Source of the DNA: Bifidobacterium ramosum
Lineage (GTDB): Bacteria > Actinomycetota > Actinomycetes > Actinomycetales > Bifidobacteriaceae
Direction of reading: 5' to 3'
Assembly (NCBI RefSeq): GCF_009299505.1
Contig: NZ_WBSM01000003.1
Span: 151,828-215,827 of the forward strand
Length of the DNA stretch: 64,000 nt
Shown here: positions 26,412-33,983 of the stretch, in pieces
Position numbering within the stretch: the stretch's first letter is position 1
How the letters are laid out: every line of letters begins with the position of its first letter
The notes under the pieces: model-generated
Seen by the model: only the letters and a program-made list of their open reading frames with translations
Database searches by the model: none
Told to the model about the DNA's origin: nothing
Position numbers and translations under genes: made by a program

Positions 26412-27361
26412 GCGATCTCCTCCTTCTCGTGCTTGTTGTTGGTGTACAGCTGGATGAGGCCGACGATGAGCGTCATGATGAGCAGGACGTACGACAGTGC
26501 GGACGCGTAGCCGAGCTTGCCGTTGCCGAACGCCTCGGTGTAGATGCGGTACACGATGGTTTCGGTGGAGCGGGCCGGGCCGCCGGAGGTCAGGATGAAG
26601 ACCTGATCGAAGACCTGGAAGGAGCCGATGAGGCCGAAGATGACCACGTAGTTGAAGGTCGGGCGCAGGGCCGGCAGCGTGATGTAGCGGAACTTCTGCC
26701 ATGCGCTCGCGCCGTCGAGCGACGCGGCTTCGTACAGTTCGGCGGAGATACCCTGCAGGCCGGCGAGGAAGATGACCATGAAGTAGCCGAAGTTCTTCCA
26801 CACGGTGATGAAGACGATGGTGGCCATCGAGGTTTCACGCGTGCCGAGCAGGTCGAGGTGCGACGGGCCGCCGAGCAGCGAGACCCAGTACGGGATGAGG
26901 CCGAGGGACGGGGAGAGGATGAACTGCCATGCGATCGCGGCGACGGTCAGCGAGATCACGAACGGCAGGAACATGCAGGTGCGGAAGAATCCGACGAACT
27001 TGAGGTCCTTGCGGTTGAGCAGCAGTGCGAACGCGAGCGCGACGATCACGACGATCGGGGCGTACAGCACGGCGTAGACGAGGGTGTTCTTGACGTCGGT
27101 CCAGAAGTCCGCGCTCTGGAACAGCGTGACGTAGTTTTTGAAGCCGATGAATTTGGCGGGTCGGCGTGCGTTGGAATTGATGCGGCCGTCGGTCAGCGAC
27201 GTGATGAACGTCTGGATGGCCGGATAGAAGACGAAGATGGCGAGGACGATGAGCGCGGGCGCGGTGAACAGGATGCCGGTGCGCAGGTTGCGCGCCTGGA
27301 TCGCTTTCTTGTTCTCCTTGGCGACCTCGTGCGCTTCGCTCTGCGAAGTTGCTGTGGTCAT
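26408..27361 (-). CDS. Carbohydrate ABC importer permease, MalF type
   Basis: 317-residue membrane permease, partner of the MalG-type protein. It has about six transmembrane segments and the ATPase-contact loop ELYEAASLDGASAWQKFRYI. The typical first-helix sequence GILFTAPALIVLAIFVFYPA appears after a basic cytosolic tail. The ATG at 27361 follows GGAGGAGC; the ATG at 27382 lies before this site and is less likely. A 13-bp hairpin separates it from the upstream binding-protein gene, a common way to make more binding protein than permease from one transcript. Substrate is inferred to be arabino- or xylo-oligosaccharide from the neighbours. Confidence 0.93.
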   Translation of the reverse strand: MTTATSQSEAHEVAKENKKAIQARNLRTGILFTAPALIVLAIFVFYPAIQTFITSLTDGRINSNARRPAKFIGFKNYVTLFQSADFWTDVKNTLVYAVLYAPIVVIVALAFALLLNRKDLKFVGFFRTCMFLPFVISLTVAAIAWQFILSPSLGLIPYWVSLLGGPSHLDLLGTRETSMATIVFITVWKNFGYFMVIFLAGLQGISAELYEAASLDGASAWQKFRYITLPALRPTFNYVVIFGLIGSFQVFDQVFILTSGGPARSTETIVYRIYTEAFGNGKLGYASALSYVLLIMTLIVGLIQLYTNNKHEKEEIA

Positions 27362-27403
27362 TTTGCTCCTCCAAAAGAACACATGATTGCTTGGGAATAG
27401 GAA

Positions 27404-27445
27404 CGCTCCCCTTCCCTTTCGGGAATGCGGTCGGGAAGGGGAGCG
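27404..27445 (-). promoter_or_regulatory. Intra-operon attenuating hairpin
   Basis: CGCTCCCCTTCCC and its exact complement enclose 16 bases between the binding-protein and first permease genes. Partial termination or mRNA stabilisation here would favour binding-protein synthesis. The stretch 27470-27577 also has loose GGTTACCGGTTACC-like repeats. Confidence 0.55.
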
Positions 27446-27577
27446 TCGGTTGGCTGGGATCAGCCGTGTGGGTTGGGGTTGGCTGTCGGCTACCGGCTGC
27501 CGGAGACCGGCGGTCGGTTACTGATTGATGACCGACTGTCGGTTACCGGTTACCGGTTGCGGATTGCGGATTACCGA

Positions 27578-28897
27578 TCAGTTGTCGGCGTACTCGTCGA
27601 GGTAGCCCTGGATCGAGGTCTCGGCCTGGTCGAGCAGACCCTGGATGTCGTCGTCGGTGCGGACGGTGTTCTGGGTCAGGGTGTCGAGGGAGGCGGAGAT
27701 GTCGCCGAAGCCGCCCTTGAGGCCGGCGATGCCGATGTAGGAGTTGTCGGTGTACTGCGAGATCTTGGCGATCAGCGGACGGCTGGACAGCTCATCCTCG
27801 GTGACGGTCTTGTTGTTCGGCGGGTAGGCGGAGCCGAGGGACCACTTCACCTGGTTGTCGTGGTTGTTGTAGAACTTGAAGAACTCGTAGATGCCGGGGA
27901 GCTTCTCGGAGTCGCCGACCTGCGAGGTGACCCACCAGTACAGGCCGGTGGAGCCGGTGTTGGAGCCGGTCTTGCCGTCGGCGTACTTGTAGGTGCCGTC
28001 ACCGTCCGGCACGGCGAAGGTGTCGTGGTTGATGCCCTTGTCGGTGGCCGCCTGGTCCTCCCACGGGCCGACGATCACCATCGCGGACTGGCCGGACTCG
28101 AAGGATTCGCGGGCCGCGGTGTCGTCCAGACCCGGGACGGCGTAGCCGCCCTTGTAGAACGCGCGCATCTTCTCGAGGAAGGCCTTGTTCTCCTTGGAGT
28201 TGATGGAGACCTTGCCGTCGGTGGTGTACAGGCCGGTGCCGTTGCCCTTCATGAAGGCGGCCCAGCCGGAGTCGGCCATCGCGAGGCCGTACTGCGAGCC
28301 GTCGGACTTGGTGAGCTTCTTGGCGACCTCGAGCATCTGGTCCCAGGTGGTCGGGATGTCCTTGTCGGTCAGGCCGGCGGCCTTCCACATGTCGGTGTTG
28401 TACCACACGGAGGTCGGCGCGTAGCCCATCGGGACCGCGCACTTCTCTTCCTTGCCGTCGATGTTGAAGGTGATCTGCTTGACGACGTTGTCGAGGTAGT
28501 CGTCGGTGCCGTTGTCCTTGTCCGCGTAGAAGTCGCTGACGCACTGGAAGGTGCCGTCGATGGACCAGCCCTGGCCGTTGTCGGCGCCGGTGGTCACGAA
28601 GTCCGGGCCGTCGCCGGTGGTGACCTTGGTCACCATCGTCTCGCCGATGGTGCTCCACGGCTGCAGCTGGGCATCGATCTCGTACTTGTCCTGGGACTTG
28701 TTGAAGTCGTCGACGATGGACTCGAGCGTCTTGCCATCGGCTTCGGAGAAGCCGTGCCACATCGTGATCTTAATCTTGCCGTCGGCGGTCTTCTGAACGT
28801 CGCCGCCGCCGTTGCCGCTGGAACCGCAGCCGGCCAGCGCCATGCCGGCCGCAAGCACGGCCGCCGTGGCCGCGATGAGGTTCTTCTTGATCTTCAT
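27578..28897 (-). CDS. Extracellular solute-binding lipoprotein of a sugar ABC importer
   Basis: 439-residue lipoprotein with a type II signal peptide: basic start MKIKKN, hydrophobic core and lipobox LAGC with C24 as the lipid-anchored residue. A short Gly/Ser-rich tether follows. The mature part is a family 1 sugar-binding protein (KITMWHGFSEADGKTLESIV, later GYAPTSVWYNTDMW and SAMVIVGPWEDQA). It captures oligosaccharides outside the membrane and hands them to the two permeases encoded next. The ATG at 28897 follows AAGGAGGAAACC. Its promoter carries two LacI-type operators shared with the GH43 genes, supporting a role in arabinan or arabinoxylan oligosaccharide uptake (inference). Confidence 0.93.
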   Translation of the reverse strand: MKIKKNLIAATAAVLAAGMALAGCGSSGNGGGDVQKTADGKIKITMWHGFSEADGKTLESIVDDFNKSQDKYEIDAQLQPWSTIGETMVTKVTTGDGPDFVTTGADNGQGWSIDGTFQCVSDFYADKDNGTDDYLDNVVKQITFNIDGKEEKCAVPMGYAPTSVWYNTDMWKAAGLTDKDIPTTWDQMLEVAKKLTKSDGSQYGLAMADSGWAAFMKGNGTGLYTTDGKVSINSKENKAFLEKMRAFYKGGYAVPGLDDTAARESFESGQSAMVIVGPWEDQAATDKGINHDTFAVPDGDGTYKYADGKTGSNTGSTGLYWWVTSQVGDSEKLPGIYEFFKFYNNHDNQVKWSLGSAYPPNNKTVTEDELSSRPLIAKISQYTDNSYIGIAGLKGGFGDISASLDTLTQNTVRTDDDIQGLLDQAETSIQGYLDEYADN

Positions 28898-29057
28898 TGG
28901 TTTCCTCCTTGGTACTCCGGTTTCCCAGAAATCTTGGTCGTTGTAGGCGGGCGGCCCTGTGGTCCTCCGTCCGGCGGACGGAATGCGGCTGGCGACAACA
29001 TCGTTGCTGCAACCGCGGTGGTTGGTAAGCCTTTGGTTTGTGGAGCCTCAGCGCTCG

Positions 29058-29106
29058 TTTACAACGTTGGAATTCACTATAACACGTTTTCCATCGTTGT
29101 ACAAAT
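29058..29106 (-). promoter_or_regulatory. Promoter and two LacI operators of the importer operon
   Basis: Minus-strand -35 TTGTAC (29099-29104), 17-base spacer, -10 TATAGT (29076-29081). One operator (CCATCGTTGTACAAAT, 29091-29106) covers the -35 box and another (TTTACAACGTTGG, 29058-29070) lies just past the start point, a two-site repression layout. Confidence 0.65.
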
Positions 29107-29153
29107 CGGATATGCAACCCGTTTGACACGCCTGAAAAACTGCCGTTTTCCAT

Positions 29154-29194
29154 GCGAAACGCCGATCTTCAACTCGATGACGGCGGCGTTTCGC
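29154..29194 (-). terminator. Terminator of the upstream GH43 gene
   Basis: GCGAAACGCCG and its complement CGGCGTTTCGC enclose 19 bases, about 130 bases after the GH43 stop; on the minus strand a TTTTTC run follows shortly after. It insulates the importer promoter from readthrough. Confidence 0.5.
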
Positions 29195-29325
29195 ACAACG
29201 TGAATGTTCGGTTATGGGTTTTGGTTGACGGCGGACGTCACACGCGCGCTGCGTATGTTGTGCGTACGACGTACGCCGCATACGCGACGCATCGCGCGAT
29301 GCCCACGTCACGGATGACGTAATGG

Positions 29326-30360
29326 CTACGCCTCGGCGACCAGCTCGACCGACGGCGTTCCGGCCTTCGGGCCGCCGTCGGGCGGCAGCACGTCGGTCGT
29401 GACGGGCGTCCACAGGTTGTCCGGTTCGGGCACACCAAAGTCGGGCGTGCCGTCCTCGTTCCAATGCACCACGCCGACGCGGGCGTGACGGTTCGGGTCG
29501 AACAGCGGATCGCCCTTGATATCGGTGTAGTTGCGGGCGTGGTAGATCATCAGGTCCTGCGAGTCGTCCTCGGACTTGGTGAACGAGTTGTGGCCGGGAC
29601 CGTACTGGCCGTTCTCGGCGCAGGTCTTGAACACCGGCACCGGGCTCTTGGTCCAGCTCGCCGGATCCATCAGGTCGGAGCCGCGCGTGGCGGTCAGCAG
29701 GCCGACCGCATACGGCACGCCAGTGCCGGACGCGGAGTACGTGATGTAGATCTTATCGTCGTGGAACAGGAACGCCGGACCTTCGTTGACGAGGAAATCG
29801 ATGCACTCCCAGTCATACTCGGGCTTGGTGAGCATCACCGGGTCAGCGGCCAACGTCCACGGATTCGCCATCGGGGCGATGTACAGGTTGGAGTTGCCCG
29901 GGATGTCGTAATCCTTCTGTGCCCAGACGAGGTACTGCACGCCGTCGATCACCTCGGTGGTGGCGTCGAGCGAGAACGAGTCCATCGGGGTGACGATCTG
30001 GCCCTTTTCCACCCAGTTGTCGTTGGTGGGGTCGTCGTCGGTGTTCTCCAGCACGAACATACGGTGCGTGGGCATGCCGTTCGGCTCGAACTCATGCTCC
30101 GCGCCGGCGAAGTAGATGTACCACGCGCCGTTCACGCGATGCAGTTCGGGGGCCCAGATGTACTTGCTGCACACACCGGACTCATGCTTGCGCCAGACCA
30201 CGGTCTCCGGGGCCTTCTGCAGGTCGTTGATCGTCGAGGCGTGGCGGATGGCGATTTTGTCATACTCGGGATCGGACGCAGTGAACCAGTATTCGCCGTC
30301 GACCTTGAGCACCCACGGATCCGCACGCTGGAGCACGATCGGATTGTTGTAAACAGTCAT
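29326..30360 (-). CDS. GH43 alpha-L-arabinofuranosidase, subfamily 26-like, intracellular
   Basis: 344-residue five-bladed beta-propeller hydrolase without a signal peptide. The GH43 acids are visible: base aspartate in RADPWVLK (about residue 14), pKa-modulating aspartate in SFSLDATTEV (about 128), acid glutamate in LVNEGPAFLF (about 190). The block TASDPEYDKIAIRHASTIND and the following WRKHESG resemble exo-alpha-1,5-arabinofuranosidases of GH43_26 from memory, which release arabinose from arabino-oligosaccharide ends. The ATG at 30360 follows GGAAGAA. Three operator copies surround its promoter. It likely processes what the downstream importer brings in. Confidence 0.83.
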   Translation of the reverse strand: MTVYNNPIVLQRADPWVLKVDGEYWFTASDPEYDKIAIRHASTINDLQKAPETVVWRKHESGVCSKYIWAPELHRVNGAWYIYFAGAEHEFEPNGMPTHRMFVLENTDDDPTNDNWVEKGQIVTPMDSFSLDATTEVIDGVQYLVWAQKDYDIPGNSNLYIAPMANPWTLAADPVMLTKPEYDWECIDFLVNEGPAFLFHDDKIYITYSASGTGVPYAVGLLTATRGSDLMDPASWTKSPVPVFKTCAENGQYGPGHNSFTKSEDDSQDLMIYHARNYTDIKGDPLFDPNRHARVGVVHWNEDGTPDFGVPEPDNLWTPVTTDVLPPDGGPKAGTPSVELVAEA

Positions 30361-30394
30361 TGTTTCTTCCTTCCGCAATCCAAGTGGCTCAGTG

Positions 30395-30458
30395 TTTACA
30401 TCGATGAATATAGCAGGTATACAACGATGTAACAACTCGGCGTTTCTAACGATGTAAC
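30395..30458 (-). promoter_or_regulatory. Promoter and three LacI operators of the GH43 gene
   Basis: Minus-strand -35 TTGTTA (30430-30435), 17-base spacer, -10 TATATT (30407-30412). Operator-like sites are at 30395-30408 (TTTACATCGATGAA), 30418-30433 (TATACAACGATGTAAC, inside the promoter) and 30447-30458 (TAACGATGTAAC). Confidence 0.62.
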
Positions 30459-30556
30459 GCCTACCCACCAGTCGCTCCCACCCCAATCCACAATCAACCC
30501 TCCCTCTCCCACGAAACAATCACCCCCATCCGCAAACTCATACCTCCACCCAAAAA

Positions 30557-30602
30557 ACGGACATACAGCCGATTCACCCACCCAAATCGACTGTATGTCC
30601 GC
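30557..30602. repeat. Family A hairpin, copy 10
   Basis: Right arm has GACTG and a terminal C. First of seven copies in the 1.1-kb gene-free stretch 30361-31457 between divergent genes. Confidence 0.85.
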
Positions 30603-30659
30603 AAAGATCAAACCGAACAACAGCGAAGCATCCTCACCTTCGCCCAACCCCACCTTCTG

Positions 30660-30674
30660 CTGACATACAGCCGA
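30660..30674. repeat. Family A half-arm
   Basis: TGACATACAGCCGAT: a left arm that has lost its right arm. Confidence 0.55.
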
Positions 30675-30701
30675 TCAAACACACCCACCGCATTCTTCCT
30701 A

Positions 30702-30747
30702 ACGGACATACAGCCGATCACCCCATCCAAATCGGCTGCATGTCCGT
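30702..30747. repeat. Family A hairpin, copy 11
   Basis: Right arm has GCATG for GTATG. Confidence 0.85.
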
Positions 30748-30819
30748 CAAAAGGAAAGACAAACCCGCCAGTCTAACTCAACGGGATCGGCCACTCCCGC
30801 CGGAATCCCCTCTCCCCCA

Positions 30820-30865
30820 ACGGACATACAGCCGTCTTAGGTAGGCGAATCGGCTGTATGTCCGT
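30820..30865. repeat. Family A hairpin, copy 12
   Basis: Perfect arms around a centre that begins GTCTT rather than GATT. Confidence 0.87.
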
Positions 30866-30904
30866 CAGGGTCAAGCCATTCCTAAACGCCTGTCCTTTAT
30901 CCTT

Positions 30905-30949
30905 ACGGACATACGGCCGATTTCCATTCCCAATCGGCCGTATGTCCGT
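30905..30949. repeat. Family A hairpin, copy 13, covarying
   Basis: Left arm ACGGACATACGGCC pairs with right arm GGCCGTATGTCCGT: both sides changed, so an A-T pair became G-C. This is the only full copy of 45 bp; its centre is 17 bases. Confidence 0.88.
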
Positions 30950-31024
30950 TGAGAGGCACGCATCACATCCAAACGCAATGAACCGCCGAACATCCCCACC
31001 CAACCTCAACGTTCCTCCCCTCTA

Positions 31025-31070
31025 ACGGACATACAGCCGATCATCCCATCCAAAACGGCTGCATGTCCGT
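31025..31070. repeat. Family A hairpin, copy 14
   Basis: Right arm has GCATG; inner edge GAT/AAC mismatch; flanks CTA/TAG extend the stem. Confidence 0.85.
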
Positions 31071-31148
31071 TAGAGGGGAGCTATACCTATAGATTTGAGC
31101 CATTCCTAACACGTGAGTCATTCCTAACACGCCTGTCCTTACCCTTAA

Positions 31149-31194
31149 ACGGACATACAGCCGATCACCCTGCCCAAATCGGCTGTATGTCCGT
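31149..31194. repeat. Family A hairpin, copy 15
   Basis: Perfect arms; the centre begins GATCACCC as in copy 11. Confidence 0.88.
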
Positions 31195-31244
31195 AAAGAA
31201 AAAGCGACCCGCAGCTGCATCCACCCCACCAATCCCCTCCCCTA

Positions 31245-31290
31245 ACGGACATACAGCCGATTCACCCACCAGAATCGGCTGTATGTCCGT
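31245..31290. repeat. Family A hairpin, copy 16
   Basis: Perfect arms; last of the seven-copy cluster, about 105 bp before the esterase promoter. Confidence 0.88.
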
Positions 31291-31394
31291 TGAAGGTCGG
31301 GAATCAAAGACCAGAAAAACGCGACGGTGACGCAAACGGAGCGACATCGCCCTCCACCCCTGCAGATCATACCGGCGAAACCGCGTCTCAATTC

Positions 31395-31411
31395 GTATAC
31401 AACGTTATAAT
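31395..31411 (+). promoter_or_regulatory. LacI operator overlapping the -10 box of the esterase gene
   Basis: TATACAACGTTATA (31396-31409) fits the operator family and overlaps the -10 sequence TATAAT (31406-31411), 47 bases before the esterase start codon. Repression by occlusion is likely. Confidence 0.55.
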
Positions 31412-31457
31412 GCCAATACGCAACGTTCAGCGCACCATCCGCAGGCAAAGGAGCACT

Positions 31458-32402
31458 ATGGATATCAGACATTGGACCTATGCCGACTTCCCGGCGTTCG
31501 ACGAGCCGGTCCCCGGCGCCAAGCGCATCGCCACGACCGGCGGCGAGATCGGCGTGACCTACCATCCCAACGTGCCGTACGCGACGGACGGCAACGTAAC
31601 GCTGCATCTCCAGATCCTCACTCCGCAGACGCGCAATCAGACCGACCGCGACACGTACCCGTGCATGGTGCACGTGCAGGGATCGGCCTGGATGAAGCAG
31701 GACACATACGCGCTCATCCCCATGCTCAGCCGCATCGCGGAGCGCGGCTTCGTCGTCGCGATCGTGGAATACCGCCATTCCGGCATCGCCTCGTTCCCCG
31801 CGCAGATCCAGGATGCGCGGAATGCCGTGCGTTTCATGCGAGCCAACGCCGCGCGGTATCACGTCGACGTCGACAACCTGTTCCTGTCCGGCTGTTCGTC
31901 GGGCGGTGAGGTCGCGCTGCTCGCGGCGGTCGCGCAAACCGGCGGCCGACCCGACATGGACGATCCGTCACTGTCGCTCGTGCCGGATGCCGCCGATGTT
32001 TCGGCCGCAACGCGGGGCGTGCTCGACTATTACGGTGCGGTCAACGGTCAAATGGACGACGGCTTCCCGTCCACGACCGACCATCATCTGGCCACAAGTC
32101 CGGAGGGCATGCTGATGGGGCATATCGACATACGGGACAGGCCGGATCTGCGTGCGGCGATGACGGTGGAAACCTATGTGACACCGGAACTCGATCTGCC
32201 GCCGGTCATGATTTTCCACGGTACCAAGGATCGGCTGGTCAATGCGCGGCAGAGCGTGAGTCTGTATCACCGGCTGCGGGATGCAGGAAAAACGGCCGAA
32301 CTCTATCTGCTTGAGGACGCCGATCATGGCGGTGCGGAATTCTGGACGGACGACATGTGCCGCGTCGCCACGGAATTCATGCGCCGCAACTGCGTACGGT
32401 GA
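31458..32402 (+). CDS. Alpha/beta-hydrolase carbohydrate esterase (BD-FAE-like)
   Basis: 314-residue cytosolic serine hydrolase. The nucleophile elbow is SGCSSGGE (serine near residue 146), with the oxyanion-side segment CMVHVQGSAWMKQ replacing the usual HGG. The acid aspartate is probably in HGTKDRLVN and the histidine in DADHGG. The overall order matches the BD-FAE/acetyl-esterase group that removes acetyl or feruloyl groups from xylan or arabinan oligosaccharides; the bond cleaved is not certain. The ATG at 31458 follows AAAGGAGCACT. Its operator and position among GH43 genes place it in the same pathway. Array C and family A copy 17 follow. Confidence 0.82.
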   Translation: MDIRHWTYADFPAFDEPVPGAKRIATTGGEIGVTYHPNVPYATDGNVTLHLQILTPQTRNQTDRDTYPCMVHVQGSAWMKQDTYALIPMLSRIAERGFVVAIVEYRHSGIASFPAQIQDARNAVRFMRANAARYHVDVDNLFLSGCSSGGEVALLAAVAQTGGRPDMDDPSLSLVPDAADVSAATRGVLDYYGAVNGQMDDGFPSTTDHHLATSPEGMLMGHIDIRDRPDLRAAMTVETYVTPELDLPPVMIFHGTKDRLVNARQSVSLYHRLRDAGKTAELYLLEDADHGGAEFWTDDMCRVATEFMRRNCVR

Positions 32403-32450
32403 CATTTCGCGGCATCCTTGCCGCACGTCGGCCGATGACCTCGCGCCACC

Positions 32451-32616
32451 GCAAGAAATTCGGGCAATCAGCCCCGTCGTCCCGAATTTCTTGCACTGCG
32501 CACCGCTCAGCACAAGGATTTCGGGAAACAAACCGCAATCTCCCGAAATCCCTGCACTGACCGATTCTCAGCGCAAGAAATTCAGGAGATCAACCCTCAT
32601 ATCCCGAATTTCTTGC
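32451..32616. repeat. Hairpin array C: three 44-bp hairpins with a 61-bp period
   Basis: Hairpins at 32451-32494, 32512-32555 and 32573-32616 have arms GCAAGAAATTCGGG and CCCGAATTTCTTGC, each with a 16-base centre of unrelated sequence and 17-base spacers. Starts are exactly 61 bp apart. Copy 2 has diverged (CAAGGATTTCGGG with CCCGAAATCCCTG) but keeps most pairing. Located between the convergent esterase and lacI-type genes. Confidence 0.82.
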
Positions 32617-32676
32617 GCGGCAAAGGGCCGCGGCAACACTCTCTCTCCCCTCCCTCTTTAGCACCCTCTCTCCTTA

Positions 32677-32722
32677 ACGGACATACAGCCGATTTCGGTA
32701 GTGAAATCGGCTGTATGTCCGT
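32677..32722. repeat. Family A hairpin, copy 17
   Basis: Perfect arms; 60 bp after array C, so two hairpin families share one convergent gap. Confidence 0.88.
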
Positions 32723-32807
32723 TGAGGTTAGGAGCGGATCAGGAACGAATACGGGTGAAGCCCGGAAGGAGACGATGCAGAGCGCCGCACAAGCGCTCCG
32801 AAAACAC

Positions 32808-33866
32808 TCAGATCACACGTGTGGAGTTGCGCACCACCAGGGTGGATGAGACCTTGCGGAACACGGGATCGGTCGAGTCGCCCTCCAGCGGCGGCTGCCC
32901 GTCGATGCGGTTCTTCAACGCGCGCACCGACAGCCGCGCCACGGCCTCGAGCCCCGGCGCGATCGACGTCAGCGCCGGCGATAGGTACTGCGAGTCGTCG
33001 GAGTTGTCGAAGCCGATCACCGAGATGTCCTCGGGAATCCGCAGGTTGTGCATCTGGATCGAATGCATCACGCCGGACGCGAGCATGTCGTTGAGCGCCA
33101 CCACGCCGTCCGGCCGCACGCCGGAATCAAGCAGCGTGTTCATCGCCGCCACGCCGTCGTTGCGGTGCCACATGATCGACAGCACCACGAGCGCCGGGTC
33201 GAACGGCACGCCGGCCTCCTCCAGCGCCTCGCGGTATCCGCGGAATCGCAGGGCGGCCGAGCCGACCTCCTCGCCCGGGTGCACGCCGACCACGGCCACG
33301 CGCTGGCATCCGGTCTGCAGCAGGTATGACGTGGCCCGCTTGGCGCCTTCGACGTTTTCGGTGGCGATGTGGTCGACCTTGTCGGTGAAGATGCGTTCGC
33401 CGATGAGCACGAGCGGGTAGTCCACCTCGACTTCGGCCGCGTCGTCGGGCCCGAGTTCGAGCGGGCTGTAGATCAGGCCATCCACCATCGCGGTCTGCGA
33501 GCCGTGCAGCGCGTCGAGCTCGCCCTCGCGCGAGTACAACGTCGGCTCCACGATCACGCGCAGGCCGAGCTTTTTCGCCTCGGTGATGATCAACGATGAA
33601 AGCTGCGCGAAGTACGGCAGCTGCAGGTCCGGGATGGCGAGCGCGATGATGCCGGTGCTGCCGCGGCGCAGGTTGCGTGCGGACACGTTGATGACGTAGC
33701 CGAGCTCGTCGATGGCCTTGTGCACCTTCGCACGGGTGGCATCGGAGACGAATTCGTAGTCGTTGACCACGTTCGATACGGTTTTGATGGAGACGCCGGC
33801 CGCCTTGGCGACCTCGCGCATGGTGACGACGTGGTCGCCGTCCTTCGCGGTTGTTTTCTTGACCAT
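32808..33866 (-). CDS. LacI family transcriptional regulator, probable glycan-locus repressor
   Basis: 352-residue regulator of standard length. Residues 14-38 hold the helix-turn-helix (TMREVAKAAGVSIKTVSNVV), followed by the hinge and a sugar-binding domain ending STLVVRNSTRVI. It lies inside a locus where at least four promoters carry an ACAWCGWTGT operator, so it is the most likely owner of those sites; the related LacI protein at 23847 is the rival. The start at 33866 follows a weak site (GAGGATTACCC). No operator copy was seen at its own promoter. The effector is probably an arabino- or xylo-saccharide (inference). Confidence 0.88.
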   Translation of the reverse strand: MVKKTTAKDGDHVVTMREVAKAAGVSIKTVSNVVNDYEFVSDATRAKVHKAIDELGYVINVSARNLRRGSTGIIALAIPDLQLPYFAQLSSLIITEAKKLGLRVIVEPTLYSREGELDALHGSQTAMVDGLIYSPLELGPDDAAEVEVDYPLVLIGERIFTDKVDHIATENVEGAKRATSYLLQTGCQRVAVVGVHPGEEVGSAALRFRGYREALEEAGVPFDPALVVLSIMWHRNDGVAAMNTLLDSGVRPDGVVALNDMLASGVMHSIQMHNLRIPEDISVIGFDNSDDSQYLSPALTSIAPGLEAVARLSVRALKNRIDGQPPLEGDSTDPVFRKVSSTLVVRNSTRVI

Positions 33867-33983
33867 GGGTAATCCTCAATATTCTGTTCTCGGTAAATAA
33901 CGGCTTGCGCCGCGTACTGCACTGCACGTTGGCGGGGCCGGCGAGCCGAAGCCCCCGACCCCGTTCGCCGCCGTATGGCGGCC

